A stretch of DNA of 64,000 nt from Agrostemma githago (taxonomy: Eukaryota; Streptophyta; Magnoliopsida; Caryophyllales; Caryophyllaceae), in NCBI GenBank assembly GCA_958450325.1, contig OY288257.1, positions 7,459,873 through 7,523,872 on the forward strand, given 5' to 3'. The notes under the pieces were generated by a model. It was not told the DNA's origin and ran no database searches. It worked only from the letters and a program-made list of their open reading frames with translations. Numbering within the stretch: position 1 is the stretch's first letter; each line of letters opens with the position of its first letter. This document shows, piece after piece, positions 37,007 to 48,182 of this stretch. The translations under genes were made by a program, and so were the position numbers.

Positions 37007-37576
37007 ATGTCGTCTTCTGGCAGCAATTCTCCTCCGTCCGTCGTGATGCATCCTAGTTCTCCTGTCCGGCGTAGGAAACACTCTCCTTCTCCGGAGACTT
37101 CAAGACCCAAGTTCGGGCGTTGGGTTTCCCGAGGACCTCCGTCACGTGCACGGGCACCTGCCGACGCGGCTCCTCCTCCTCCTCCTCCTCCTCCTCCTGT
37201 TAGGGAGGCTGTGGGACGCTTTCCTGGCGGCGATCGTGACCGCCGTCGTCGAAGGGCCAGGGTGCACTTCAGCGTTTCAGAGCCGGATGTTGACCCGGAT
37301 TGTCCCCCCTCTGGCGACTCCTCCGGCTCCTTTTCTTCGAGCAGCCGCTCGTCTTTGCCATCGTGGATGGCCGGACCCCTCTCCCCCAGCGATTCATCGG
37401 ATGAAATGGAGGAAGGTTTCGACATCCTCCGGGGAATTCGTGCCCTCCTCCTTCTCTTGCCTCTTCGTCTTCCCCTGCCACTCCGGATTCCTCCTTTCCA
37501 AATGAGGATACCGATGGGGAGGATATGGAGTAGGGCCTCCTTGCTTGTTCAGACCTCGTTTTGCCGGTTGTGGTAA
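37007..37576 (+). CDS. Antisense ORF 1 of the Tat element, Ser/Pro/Arg-rich
   Basis: 189-codon frame starting MSSSGSNSPPSVVMH. It has a nine-Pro run from a cct microsatellite, an Arg run (DRDRRRRRARVHFSV) and a Ser-rich acidic part. After about residue 145 the composition turns Leu-rich and looks out of frame, so the real product may stop earlier or splice. The 5' region (TATA, leader, ATG, Ser-rich Arg-containing start) mirrors that of the second antisense ORF at 38174, suggesting a decayed relative. Function unknown. Confidence 0.35.
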   Translation: MSSSGSNSPPSVVMHPSSPVRRRKHSPSPETSRPKFGRWVSRGPPSRARAPADAAPPPPPPPPPVREAVGRFPGGDRDRRRRRARVHFSVSEPDVDPDCPPSGDSSGSFSSSSRSSLPSWMAGPLSPSDSSDEMEEGFDILRGIRALLLLLPLRLPLPLRIPPFQMRIPMGRIWSRASLLVQTSFCRLW

Positions 37577-37977
37577 GTAGATGGGGAAGGCGGTGTGCTT
37601 TTGTTGGTGCGGTTGTATTGGCGGCGTCTTACGGACGGTCCTCAGCTTTCATCCTGTTTGTTCTTGCGTATTTTAGGTAGTTTTCGGTCTTGTTTATGTA
37701 CTTTGGGGGGTTGCCGGCTCCTTTTATTATGTTTTTCTAACACCGGCTTTGTATTATTGGGATGTCGGTTTCTTTAGTCTGTGGATGGTAGGGTGTCCGG
37801 GTGTAAGCTGGAATTTTATTGAATGTGGGCCCTTGTGTTTTGTGCCAAAATCACGCATTTCAATTTGTCTGCCTCCTCTTTTGTATTGTCTTTTCGTATT
37901 CTGCGCCCTTAGGTTGCATTGAATGCCACTTGTTCTTTGTCATTTATTTCAGTGGGTGGCCCTAGGAGACCTCCTTT

Positions 37978-37990
37978 GTATAAATAGGGG
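37978..37990 (+). promoter_or_regulatory. TATA box upstream of antisense ORF 2
   Basis: gtataaatagggg, about 190 bp upstream of the ATG at 38174, followed by a pyrimidine-rich leader. Confidence 0.55.
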
Positions 37991-38173
37991 CTCCCCCTCT
38001 CATTTTCCCCCCATTTGCCTCTTCAATCTCTCACTAAGTGCAAAGTAAATTACTCCTTTCCCTTTTGTTTCTGATTTAGTCGTCGTCTCCTACCGTGGGA
38101 GTTCTAGTTTTGCCGGCGTCTCTAGGTTAGTTTTCTATTCCTTGTCTTTTGTTTATTCCTTTGCTCCTGCATC

Positions 38174-40537
38174 ATGTCCACCCGTTCCCGGCATGTTCGC
38201 TTTGAGGAAGAGGACGATGAGGGAATGTCGGCGCATGATGGGGTCCAAGGTAGTGGGTCCGTCGAAGGGGCCGGTGAATCCTCGTCTGAGGAGTCTGTAG
38301 AAGTGGTGGAGCCCGTTCATGCGGAGCCTGTCCGAACTTTACGTATTTCTGCCGGTGGGCCCTCAACTCTTGCGAGGGATGGCGACGGGGTGCCGTCATC
38401 CGACGTTTCTGGGGGAGATGTTGCTGTCGGCAGCTCCATGGTCTTGCGCCGCCGTCTTCGGAAAGGCGCCCCCTGTCTGGGGGAATCTTCCGAGGCGGGG
38501 GTGTCTTCTCCCCGTCGTTCGGCCTCTGTTTCCGGGCCGGCGGAGGGGGAGACGGAGGGTGTTGAAAGCAGCCGCCGTCCTCTTCGTCACGCCAACACTT
38601 TGGTCGATGAGGGTTGGCGTCATAAGGTGCTCGTTGTCGGTGGCCTCGATGCCGCCAAAGAGCTCTACCCTCTCGGGGAGGGCTATGAATATTTATTGCC
38701 GGATCCGGGTCAGTCCATTTGTTCTCCTCCAGAGGGATGTGTGGGAGTATCTGTGGAATCCTTGAAGTTCGGTCTTCGTTTTCCCCTTGACCCCTTTGTG
38801 GAGGAGGTATTTTGTCGTATGAAGTTGGCGTTGGGTCAGCTGACTCCCCAATCTTTTCGTGCCATCATTTCATTCTGTTGGGTGTGCCGGTTTAGGAAGT
38901 GGAGGCGTTTAGGTTTATGGTGCACCTCAAAGCGTCGTCCTCTTCCTATTGGGCTCTTGGCCGGCGAGGCAAGTATGTCACTTCTTATCCAATTCTTTCG
39001 AACTGTCACAAATGGGAGGGTGCTTTCCTGTATGTGCGTTCAGTTAGGCCCTGGGTTGTCCCCTGATTGTTCCAGTCGGATATACGTGTCAACATGGAGA
39101 GTGATGAGGAGATGGGGAGTTGTTTGGATTTGAGGGAGTCTAGCCTGGGCAGTCGGACAGGGAAGTTGTCGGCGCCTTTCCTGCCATTATGAAGTGGGCT
39201 GGTAAGGAGAGGGTGGCCGCTCCTTCAATATGGCTACCTCACTACGATTTGATCACGAGAAATGATTTTCTGGGACGGGTGGGCATGAGCGTTCCTGTCG
39301 CCGGCCCAGGTACCTGGCGACCCACTTATTCACTTGTGTTGTCTACCTTTCTTGATAGCCATCAGGCCCTCAACCCCTTGCCCATTTTCTGCCTAACTTT
39401 GCAGGCAACAGGTCGGCGACCACTTGGACGCCTAAGGAGATTGACTTACTAGGGTTGGATCCTTCCCTCCGCCCGCTCATCACTACGCCGCCAGCTCCCC
39501 CGTTGGACCGCCTGACTATTATGACCTACCGGAAGTCGAGGTTTTCTAGGTTGAGAAGGGGGGCTCCAGCGTTTGGTGGAGTCCCTCCTCCGAAGAGACA
39601 GGCCGTGGACCCCTCATCTGCTGTCCCTGAGGTGGCCATGAGCGTGGCCGGCGTGCAAGCTGATGTTGGGGCTTCCGAGGTCGTTACCTCCCCGAGGATC
39701 ACGGGTTCGCCGGCTGTTACTATTGCGGCTTTTCCTGATCCGGGGGTGGTTACCGAACCGTCCCCCGAGCTGGGGGAGGTGGCCGCCCGCCTAGAGGCTT
39801 CTCAGGACCGGGAGACTATGCGCGACGTCGCCGCCGCCGTGGATGCGTCTCTTCCCTCTTTGTCTGATCTTTCCTTTTACAGGATGCTGGAGGGGGATGT
39901 TTCGCCTGTCGATCGGATTCAAACTCTCGCCCAATTGGATACCGTCTATCGTGGTATGGGGGAGGATTTGTCTAGGTTTGTCCAAGCCAGTATTAAGATC
40001 AAGAAGGCGGCAGAGGAGGGCGCGAGGTTGATGTCTCGCTTGCAGGAGGCGGAGTCGAAGCTGGAATCGGAGAAGCAGCTAAGGTTGGAGGCTGAGTCGA
40101 AGCTGGAATCGGAGAAGCAGCTAAGGTTGGAGGCTGAGGAGAAAGAGTTGGCCGGTCGCAAGGAATTGGAGACTCTCCGGGGGGTCCATTCTTCCTGCGA
40201 GTCGTTCAGGAAGGATCTGGAGAGGCAATTGCAGGTGGCTCGTGCCGACATGGCGTCTACCCGTGCCGAGGTGGAGTCCCTCCAGTCAAAGCTGGCAGCC
40301 GCTGAGCAGGAATCGGCGAAGAAGTCTGGGGAGATCGCTAACTTGGTGAAGGATGGTGAAGCAGCTTTTAGTGATGGAATGAATGCCGTTGTTGACCTGA
40401 CGTCAAGAGCCCTTCTTGAGTACGATCCGGGTTTCGACTTTGACCGCTATAATCCGATATATCAGCGTCTTCAAGCTGAGGAGGATGAACGTGAGGATGG
40501 GTCGCCGGCGGCGGAGCCTCCTACCTCCCCTAAATAG
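38174..40537 (+). pseudogene. Antisense ORF 2 of the Tat element (PF04195-like plus coiled coil)
   Basis: Exon 1 (38174 to 39309) and exon 2 (39405-40537) join across GT/AG as AGPG|NRSATTWTPKE. Exon 1 starts MSTRSRHVRFEEEDDEGM, and carries ESLKFGLRFPLDPFVEEVFC, ALGQLTPQSFRAIISFCW; this resembles the 'putative gypsy type transposon' domain (PF04195). After about 38895 the protein-like reading moves to another frame (KYVTSYPILSNCHKWEGAF, LYVRSVRPWVVP) and to a third by 39150, so exon 1 has frameshifts and at least one stop. Exon 2 is an open 360-codon frame with a long coiled coil (residues about 190-300) including an exact 42-bp duplication (ESKLESEKQLRLEA twice). No gag, protease, reverse transcriptase or integrase is encoded. 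Extra antisense ORFs of this kind are known in Tat-clade elements between pol and the 3' LTR, which fits the minus-strand LTR at 36315-36900. Confidence 0.6.
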
Positions 40538-40880
40538 GAACTCGGGCCGTCGTCCTCCTGTGCCTCATGTACCCTCAGGGAGGGAGAGGAGGGGGCGGCA
40601 GATGAGCCGACAGATACTGCTAACTCCTCTGCCCCCTCTTGAGGCTTTTTGTGGATCTCCTCGCACCTACCCTTTTGAGGTTTAGGCATAGGCTTGCCCT
40701 CCATGCTTCATCGTTTTTCCTTTTTGTCGTGTTCGTAGGTGGCGCTTGATCCTTTGGGGAAGGCTGCCGAACTTTTAATAGTCGTAGCCCTATTTTTACT
40801 CCTTATTGTAACAAACGCCTGGTGCTTATGACGCTTTTATCTTTTCGTTATTTTCATGCCTTGTTATTGTTTTCTCCTTA

Positions 40881-41752
40881 TGCCCCCACACTTTGGGTGG
40901 GGGAGATTTGGTCAGGTGGCCGGCTGTGGTCAGGTCACAGGCGGTTCCCGACCTATGCCCCCACACTTTTGGTGGGGGAGATTTGGTCAGGTGGCCGGCT
41001 GTGGTCAGACCACAGGCGGTTCCCGACCTATACCCCCACACTTTGGGTGGGGGAGATTTGGTCAGGTAGCCGGTTGTGGTCAGGCCATAGGCGGTTCCCG
41101 ATTTATGCCCCCACACTTTGGGTGGGGGAGATTTGGTCAAGTGGCCGGCTGTGGTCAGGCCACAGGCGGTTCCCGACTTATGCCCCCACACTTAGGGTGG
41201 GGGAGATTTGGTCAAGTGGCCGACTGTGATCAGGCCACAGGCGGTTCCTGACTTATGCCCCCACACTTTGGGTGGGAGAGATTTGGTCAGGTGGCCGGCT
41301 GTGGTCAGGCCACAGGCGGTTCCCGACTTATGCCCTCACACTTTGGGTGAGGGAGATTTGGTCAGGTGGCCGGCTGTGGCCAGGCCACAGGCGGTTCCCG
41401 ACTTATGCCCCCACACTTTGGGTGGGGGAGATTTGGTCAGGTGGTCGGCTGTGGTCTGGCCACAGGCGGTTCCCGACTTATGCCCCCACACTTTGGGTGG
41501 GGGAGATTTGGTCAGGTGGCCGGCTGTGGTCAGGCCACAGGCGGTTCCCGACTTATGCCCCCACACTTTGGGTGGGGGAGATTTGGTCAGGTGGCCGGCT
41601 GTGGTCAGGCCACAGGCGGTTCCCGACTTATGCCCCCACACTTTGGGTGGAGGAGATTTGGTCAGGTGGCCGGCTGTGGTCAGGCCACAGGCGGTTCCCG
41701 ACTTATGTCCCCACACTTTGGGTGGGGGAGATTTGGTCAGGTGGCCGGCTGT
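40881..41752. repeat. 75-bp tandem array, ~11.6 copies
   Basis: Unit starts tgcccccacactttgggtgg and contains ggccggctgtggtcaggcca and acaggcggttcccgac. Copies start every 75 bp from 40881 to 41706, and the last breaks off at ggccggctg (41752). Copies differ by only a few bases. 75 is divisible by three, so several frames stay open, but none is a gene. The place, beyond the antisense ORFs in a Tat element, matches the variable tandem-repeat zone known from Ogre/Tat 3' regions. Confidence 0.95.
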
Positions 41753-42900
41753 AAATTATATCAGAGTGTAAATAAATCCGGATCGCTACGTATCCTTACA
41801 ACAAACGACTATTAATTACATAGTCTTGATTCACTTAGTACAGAATATAGATTTCATTTTATATAAACATATTATTAAATCTCTCTCGCTCGATCCTTTC
41901 CCATCGCCCCATACCTGCACAAATATATAGAGTAGAGAGACCGCTAGCGGGACAGCAACCAAACCATTCATCTAATAACACCTCGAACACATAAGACAAT
42001 CATGTGAATAACAAATAATATGCTTAAAAAAAATATTAAAGGATATCACGTAACAGATAGTTTTCTTTAATTCAATTAAAGAACATGTGAGGTGATGAAA
42101 ACGGTAAAGTTTACAAGATGGGACATTGGCAGCCATTTGATTTTTAAAAATCATTTTTCACGTAAACAGAGAATAAACACACGAGTCGTGGCTCCTAGTA
42201 TCACCGCTACTCCATATTGGCTTGCATCTCACCAATAGAAGTAACCGTGTTACCAACTCGTAGACCGAACCGATCTTATGAGGTTTACATCTCACCCATA
42301 AGGCTCAATTGGACCCGAACTTCTATTATATTATACGTTTCTTCAAACGGGGCTCTGGGCTGAAATGAAAGCTGATAATTACATTCTCTGCATCACCAAG
42401 AGGGAACCCGCAGTTTTCAGAATCCTGTTCTGCCCCCATAACCTAGGTAGTAATACTGATCAAGTACTTGTCTATACGTGCGCACATACCCTACGCAGAC
42501 TCTTGAACCGCAGCTCTCACTACCGTAGGACGACTACCTTAAACACTAGGTCGACTCTCGGACCGCAGCCTCCGAGTCTGCTTTTCATTACAAGTGCAGT
42601 CGAAACACCACACATGGTAGGATCCAACACAAGCTATTCTTCCCAGACTCGTATCGTAAACTTTATATAAAAGTCGCCCGTGAACAAATAGTACATTATT
42701 TGGTGACCTTTTAATAATTGGTCGGACTCATTTGAAACAGTCAAATCCTCAAATACTTACTTTCAGTGTGACAACGTTATACTTTAATCCTCAAGTGTCA
42801 CCCGAAATATTATATCCCACATATCGTATAATTTATATTTTAAAATAGTAAATTCTTTTAAATGAAATTCCTTACATATTAAAAAGAAGGAACTTGGAAA
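41753..42900. other. AT-rich spacer, no gene seen
   Basis: Starts abruptly where the 75-bp array is cut and runs to the leader of the gene-fragment mosaic. Any Helitron 5' terminus should lie here or a little downstream; tc-starting candidates preceded by a (for instance tctctctcgctcg at 41880) lack the usual AT-rich start and are not convincing. Confidence 0.4.
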
Positions 42901-42929
42901 AATAGGGCTTAGGAATAGTTGTATTTCTT

Positions 42930-43450
42930 AGGAACAGTGCTGCCCCATCCCTCTTTCTGCTTCTTTCCTTCCTTCCTTCTCAGCCATTCATTTCCCATCC
43001 CTTTTTCTACTTCTTCTTCTTCACGCTTTTTCTGGGTTTTGTGTTGTGGCGTTGGCTGATCATTTTTTGGTTTTGATTGTGGGATTTTGTGATTTTCCCT
43101 TTCGTTTCAGGTAAGCCGATCGATCGCAGAGTTTGGCTTTTTAGGGTTTGGGATGCTCCAAGTATTATTTGATTTGCTTACTGTTTTTTTAGGGTTTCTG
43201 ATTGTTGGGTTCTTCTCTGATTTTTCTGTGCTAGGCATTGATCTGTTTTGTTGTTTTGATTGTGGGATTTTGTGAGATGATGAAGAATAGGCGGGAAATT
43301 CAGGAGAACGCCACAGTAGGAGGACGTGAAGAGATGAGAAACCCAGTTGAGGGTCCGGTTAGTATATCAGGTCAAAAAGGTCTGATCATATGCCTGAAAC
43401 CGAGGTTCTTGTCTGATAATCTCACTATGTCAGTTAGGTTGCAAAAAAAG
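42930..43450 (+). pseudogene. Leader and first-exon-like segment of the mosaic locus
   Basis: A pyrimidine-rich leader (ttccttccttcc, cttcttcttc) ends at a donor (tttcag|gtaagccg, 43111). A second exon-like frame begins at ATG 43277 (MMKNRREIQENATVGGREE) and ends at donor 43450. It leaves in phase 0, which does not match the next CBP60 exon (needs two bases carried in), so the two pieces do not form one gene. Family not recognised. Confidence 0.35.
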
Positions 43451-43559
43451 GTAATTTCCGTTGAATATTCTAACTATTTACCTTAGGTTTCATAATTTTT
43501 TGGTATGATTTGGCCGTTAATATTTTTGTTCATTTTTAATGTACAATTTTATGATTAGT

Positions 43560-44440
43560 TTGAGCTAAAATTGATTAATTTTCTTGTTTTTTTTAGGTGG
43601 GTAATTGACTGATTGGAGTAATATATTGTATAGATTGTGAAGTTTGTAACTTTTGTTAATTTATTTAATAATTTGTGTCAAATTATTTGATAATTTGAGT
43701 GATTTAGTAATTAATTGTAGCTTAAATTTTGTTGATTTTCTTGTTTTTTGGGTGGGTAATTGACTGATTGGAGTAATATATTGTGAAGTTTGTAACTTTT
43801 GTTAATTTATTTAATAATTTGTGTCAATTTATTTTATAATTGTTGTCAATTTATTTGATGATTTGAGTGATTTAATCATTTATTTTGCCTAAAATTGGTT
43901 AATTTTCTTGATTTTTTTTGTGGGAAATTGACTAAATGGAGTAATATATTGTATAAATTGTGAAATTTGCAACTTTTGTTAATTTATTTGATAATTTTTG
44001 TTAAATTATTTGATAATTTGTGAATTTTTGTTTAATTGATTTTAGTGAATTTGGAAGGTTGAATTTCTATGTGAAATTGGCATTATTGAGTAAGCATTTC
44101 AAGTTAATCACTGTGAATTGGATAATGGTACTAGAATTATTTGATGCTGTTTTCTGTTGATTTAGGGTTCTCATTTTTTGTCATTTATAGTAAAAAAAAT
44201 TTGAACCTTGGAGTTAATAACCGTAATTTCCGAGTATTCTCGTTTGTAACAGACATATCCGGTCTTATTTGACCCGTTTCAACAACGTGACGGTCTGACC
44301 TCATTTTTGTCATCTATAGTAAAAAGTTTGAACCTTGGAGTTAGTAACCGTAATTTCCGAGTATACTCGTTTGTAACAGAGATATCCGGTCTTACTTGAC
44401 CCGTTTCAACAACGTGACGGTCTGTCTGTCGGATAATAAT
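43560..44440. repeat. Intronic tandem repeats (three ~180-bp copies, then two ~130-bp copies)
   Basis: The phrase 'gggtaattgactgattgg', 'agtaatatattgta', 'aacttttgttaatttattt' occurs three times (about 43600, 43750, 43920). Then 'ttgaaccttggagttaata' to 'caacaacgtgacggtctg' occurs twice (44200-44300 and 44327-44424), nearly identical. Confidence 0.88.
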
Positions 44441-44712
44441 TGCTCATTGTAAAATACTGTAGTAATAGCCACTTGTATAATGTCAGCATTCACAGAATCA
44501 CAGCTCTTTGATGCTGTACTGAGATTCACTTTTGTAGTACTGTAAATGCTGAATTATTTGTCAGGAGATGAAAAAACTTGATTTTTTCGACGACAGTCTT
44601 ATGTGTGAAACCGATCCTGTCTCATCTTTCCAAAGATTCATGCTTTATCGGTTTTCATGCCCTTTTGAGTTGATTTGCGATGCTTATTATCTGAATTTTC
44701 GCTGATACGCAG

Positions 44713-45457
44713 TGTGATTGTCGAAGCTCTTAAGGTGGATAGTCTGCAGAGACTGTGCTCATCCTTGGAGCCGATCCTTCGCAGAGTCGTAAGTCTTATC
44801 AACTCTCGTATGAATCGTTTTTTTTCCTCCACGATGCTATTGCCCTTCTGAAAACAAACTGTAATCTGAAAACAAACCACGTTAGCCCGTTAGGCGTTAG
44901 GCGTTAGGGTTCTTCCTGATTTTTGTTGAACGTGTCGTCGCTTTCATGAATGTTGTTGAACAGGTTAGTGAGGAAGTGGAACGTGCTTTGGCGAAGTTAG
45001 GCCCTGCCAGGCTCGTTGGAAGGTACGTTTTTTTTTCCCTTTTTTTTTATCTTCCTTTTGGGTCTGTTAGATGAACCATCTCAACCAAAACGTCTACCCA
45101 CTCGAACGCCCAATCGGCTTGAACAGTGGTTAGTGAACATGCCCCCTTTACCGTGGGTTGAAATTCCACTTGTGAGATTTTTTGGACACCGTCACCACGT
45201 TAGATTTCATATTCCCATGTATGAGAATCGCTCATTTTCTTGTATTCGATGTGACTTCGGAATTCAAACTTTCAAGTTCCTAAGTTTCTTGGAATTTAAA
45301 AAAAAAAAAATTATAATCTAGGTCGTCTCCGAAGAGGATAGAAGCATCGGATGGAAGGAGTTTGCAGCTTCATTTCAGAACGAGGTTGTCGCTCCCTCTT
45401 TTCACGGAAGGAAAAGTCGAAGGCGAGCAAGGGACAGCGATCCATATCGTCTTAGTG
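44713..45457 (+). pseudogene. CBP60 (calmodulin-binding protein 60) fragment
   Basis: Three consecutive exons in phase: 44713-44788 (VIVEALKVDSLQRLCSSLEP, ILRRV), 44964-45022 (VSEEVERALAKLGPARLVG) and 45322 onward (RSSPKRIEASDGRSLQLHF, RTRLSLPLFTEGKVEGEQGT, AIHIVLV). This is the start of the conserved CBP60 DNA-binding region of plant immunity-related transcription factors. Homology ends near 45457, where the family continues (LIDANTG) but this sequence turns to an unrelated ELL-stop (45470). Introns are kept, so it was copied as DNA. The domain C-terminal to this and the calmodulin-binding end are absent. Confidence 0.82.
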
Positions 45458-45574
45458 GAGCTTCTCTGATTTTGTTGTCTCTGCAGGTTGTGCCTGTTTC
45501 CGCTCTTTCCTTGGTGGTTATCCAGTTGCCCCAGGTCCTCGGCGTTGGCGGCCAAGGAACTCTGCAACAGCAGC

Positions 45575-45620
45575 GGCGATGATGACGAGATTTGCTCTCT
45601 CTACATCAGTGTCTGAGCGG
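45575..45620 (+). pseudogene. Possible broken first exon of the SKIP31-like copy
   Basis: Reads SGDDDEICSLYIS then, after a one-base shift, SVSE before cggtgg. SKIP31 proteins start with an acidic DDDE..LFLESE..SE segment, so this may be its remnant. Weak. Confidence 0.25.
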
Positions 45621-45701
45621 TGGGTTCTTCGCTCATTTTTTTTTCGTCGACCCTGATTTATTTGCCTGAGATTTGTGTGGATCTTTCCGTTTCTCTTTCA
45701 G

Positions 45702-45805
45702 GTGTTGGATCTGGGATTACCGAGATTTCGACTCTTCACAATTTGATGAGCATGACGGTCCAGTTCGCGCTGTTCATTTTCATCATTCTCAGCCCGTCTC
45801 TGGAG
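45702..45805 (+). pseudogene. Coatomer subunit alpha (COPA) exon fragment
   Basis: A 104-nt exon-like piece with AG before it and GT after it reads WIWDYRDFDSSQFDEHDG and PVRAVHFHHSQPVSG. The alpha-COP WD40 domain has LWDYR..TLIDRFDEHDGPV followed by RGVHFH.SQPLFVSGG, so the match is specific. Only this one exon piece is present; the other ~1200 residues of the vesicle-coat subunit are not here. It sits between CBP60 and SKIP31 pieces on the same strand. Confidence 0.7.
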
Positions 45806-46139
45806 GTTGTTTTTCGTCGATTTTGGCTTTTGTGTTTTGATCTGCATTGTTTTGGTGTAATAGATAGTTGTATAGTTGTTGTTGTTTGATTTCCATTTTT
45901 CGATTTTGTCGTGATGATTGAGCGTTTATGTGTAGTTGTTGTTTGATTTGTTCATTTTCTGAGATTACAGAATGTAATGCAGTTGTATTGATGTTTCCAC
46001 GAGGAAGTCGGTTTTGTTCCCTTCGTTTTTATATATAGATAAATACGAGTTGCCGTACTTTATAGAGGGGTTATATTTTCCCCTAAATTTTACTTGATGA
46101 TTAATGGTATGAACTATGAAGTATGAACCCTCAAAATTT

Positions 46140-46600
46140 ACTTCGTAGAATTTTGCAAATTGTTGAAACTGGGTTATTCACAGATTTTTGCTGAATGTTC
46201 GTGATGATCGGAGTTGTTTATGTTTTTGTAGGAAGCATTCGCGTTTATTTGACTTGTTGAAGCGTTTGTAAAATTCAGAATTTCGTAAAATGTTGAAAGT
46301 TCGGATATTGACGGATTTTCGCTGATTGTTTGTGATATGGGAGCTGTTTATATTGCAGGGAAAATCCGCGTTTATGTGACTTGTTGAACTTAGAATTTCG
46401 TAAAATGTTGGAATTTGGGATATTGGCAATTTTTCGCTGATTGTTTGTGATATCGAAGCTGTTTATTGTGTAGAAAACAGTCGCGTTTATGTGACTCGTT
46501 GAAGTGTTTGTAAAAGTTAGAATTTCGTAAAATGCTGGAAGTTGGGACATTGGCAATTTTTTGCTGAATTTTGTCAAGCGTTTATGTGAATTATTTGTAT
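46140..46600. repeat. Four ~115-130-bp tandem repeats
   Basis: The phrases 'gaatttcgtaaaatgttg', 'atattg(a/g)c', 'tttttcgctgattgtttgtg' and 'cgcgtttatgtgacttgttg' recur in order four times with moderate divergence, in the intron before the F-box exon. Confidence 0.85.
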
Positions 46601-46605
46601 TGTAG

Positions 46606-48182
46606 GACGATGATTCAAAGGAGATAGAGGAAGCACCAAAGAAGAGGAAACGAACTGAACATCATTTCCGTTTTGTCAAGAATGAATTACGAGAAGTGGA
46701 TTTAGAAACTGTATTGAATGGCGACTGTCTAAATTGTGTAACCAGCGCCAGTAAAATGGATGCGCTTCAAATCAAAAGCGGGATCTTTAGCAAAATACCA
46801 CCCGAGCTTTTCCATCACATCCTAAAGTTCTTATCGTCTGAGGTACAATTTGAATTCGCTTTTCTGATTATAAAGCCTGTGATCTTCGTTTTTTTTTATT
46901 AAAAGTTTTCGGGATTTGCAGGATTTGATTTCTTGCGCGCAAGTATGCAAGTTTTTGAGTTATGCTGCATCGGATGAGACTCTCTAGCGTCATTTGTAAG
47001 TACACCTTACCTCTTTATTTCTCGAGCCGAGCGTTCAGCTTCACTAATGAACTGCGACTTATCTTGTGTGTAGGTATCGTCTGCGCTGGGGATTATTGCC
47101 TCAAACGAGAAAGCTGCGTGACTGTGATTGGAAAAAGCTCTGTATTCAGGTTCCACGCATAAACATAACATGTTTGATTATCGACTGTGTTTGATCTATT
47201 TCACGTGTTCAGATTATGATTCACGTTAGTTGACCCCAAAACTTTTTGAAACTAAGGCTCTGATGTTGTTGTTGCTGGTTTGATCTTGCAGCGTGACGAG
47301 GAGGATATGGCTCAATCCCTAATGAACTGTCAGCCCGAATTCAAAGAGTTTTATCTGCAAATGTACGCCGCCAAGCAAACACAAGCTCCTACACCGTCTC
47401 AGGTAATATATCTGCATTTTTTTTCCTGAGTAATTTTCGCGCTGACGTTTCACTGATTATATGTTTTTGTACGTGATTTTTGTTAAGGTAACTGACGATG
47501 GGACCAGTCTCGACAAAACGGTTTCAGATCAAGTGTCGATATGGAAGCGTAACAAAGGCCTCAGTGATAAGGTGGTCACAGACCATACTTGTTCTGGGGA
47601 GATTTGTACTCACTTTCAAATCGGAAATGTTTTTATCTGTGAAAAGACGGGAAATGTTCATGGTAATACTTCCTTAATGTCTTTGCCGCATCACGGGATG
47701 TTACCTTTATTAACGAGTATTTTGTCAAAAACCACCTTCGATTTAGGTCATTCTGCTGCAGCAACCCGCAAAATGACCTAAATTGTAGGCACGGTTTGAC
47801 GAGGAAGAAAAAAAAAACTCATATTAATGTATTTTCACTGTTAATACCGTGTTTGTTGTTGCAGTATGCGATGATACATGCAAAGAAGCTATTTCTGATT
47901 CAGTTAACGAGCTTTTGGTCTATACGATCTCTGGACGCTGCTTCGACAGACTGCTTTCACCCTGCGAAACAGGAGATGCTGTGAGTCTACTTAAATATCC
48001 TGTGAAAAAATCGTCGGGGAAAATAATTTCCGGGTCAGGGTCAAATTCGGGTTATGCCGGGTCAGTTTTGCCCGGTTTTCTTAGGTATTAATGTTTGAAG
48101 TGTCGATTGAAACAGGAGGATGAGCAACAGCAAGGCGTTGTAACCGATGAAGCTGAACCATTCATGGGAGCCGGGCGTTTTG
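46606..48182 (+). pseudogene. SKIP31: F-box protein SKIP31-like, with in-frame stop
   Basis: Seven exons in consistent phase: 46606-46842, 46922-46995, 47074-47149, 47292-47402, 47488-47662, 47865-47980, 48116-48182. F-box in exon 1-2: FSKIPPELFHHILKFLSSE, DLISCAQVCKFLSYAASDET. The next codon, Trp in the family, is TAG here (46985-46987). Downstream parts stay open and close to SKIP31: RDEEDMAQSLMNCQPEF, DKTVSDQVSIWKRNKGLSDK, VCDDTCKEAI, EDEQQQGVVTDEAEPFMGAG. SKIP31 is the substrate-recognition subunit of an SCF ubiquitin ligase. Missing here: a clear start and the last ~15 residues (ARAYSLGY-type tail). With the stop and missing ends, this is read as a captured, non-functional copy; a sequencing error at one base is the alternative for the stop. 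Confidence 0.8.

Noticed and set aside
40822..41815. Several long frames on both strands with repeated 25-residue units
   Set aside because: By-product of the 75-bp tandem array (75 = 3 x 25). No start context, no domain.
41879..41900. tctctctcgctcgatcc as the 5' end of the large Helitron
   Set aside because: Starts TC after A, but is GC-rich, has no second copy in the window to compare, and looks like a simple CT run.
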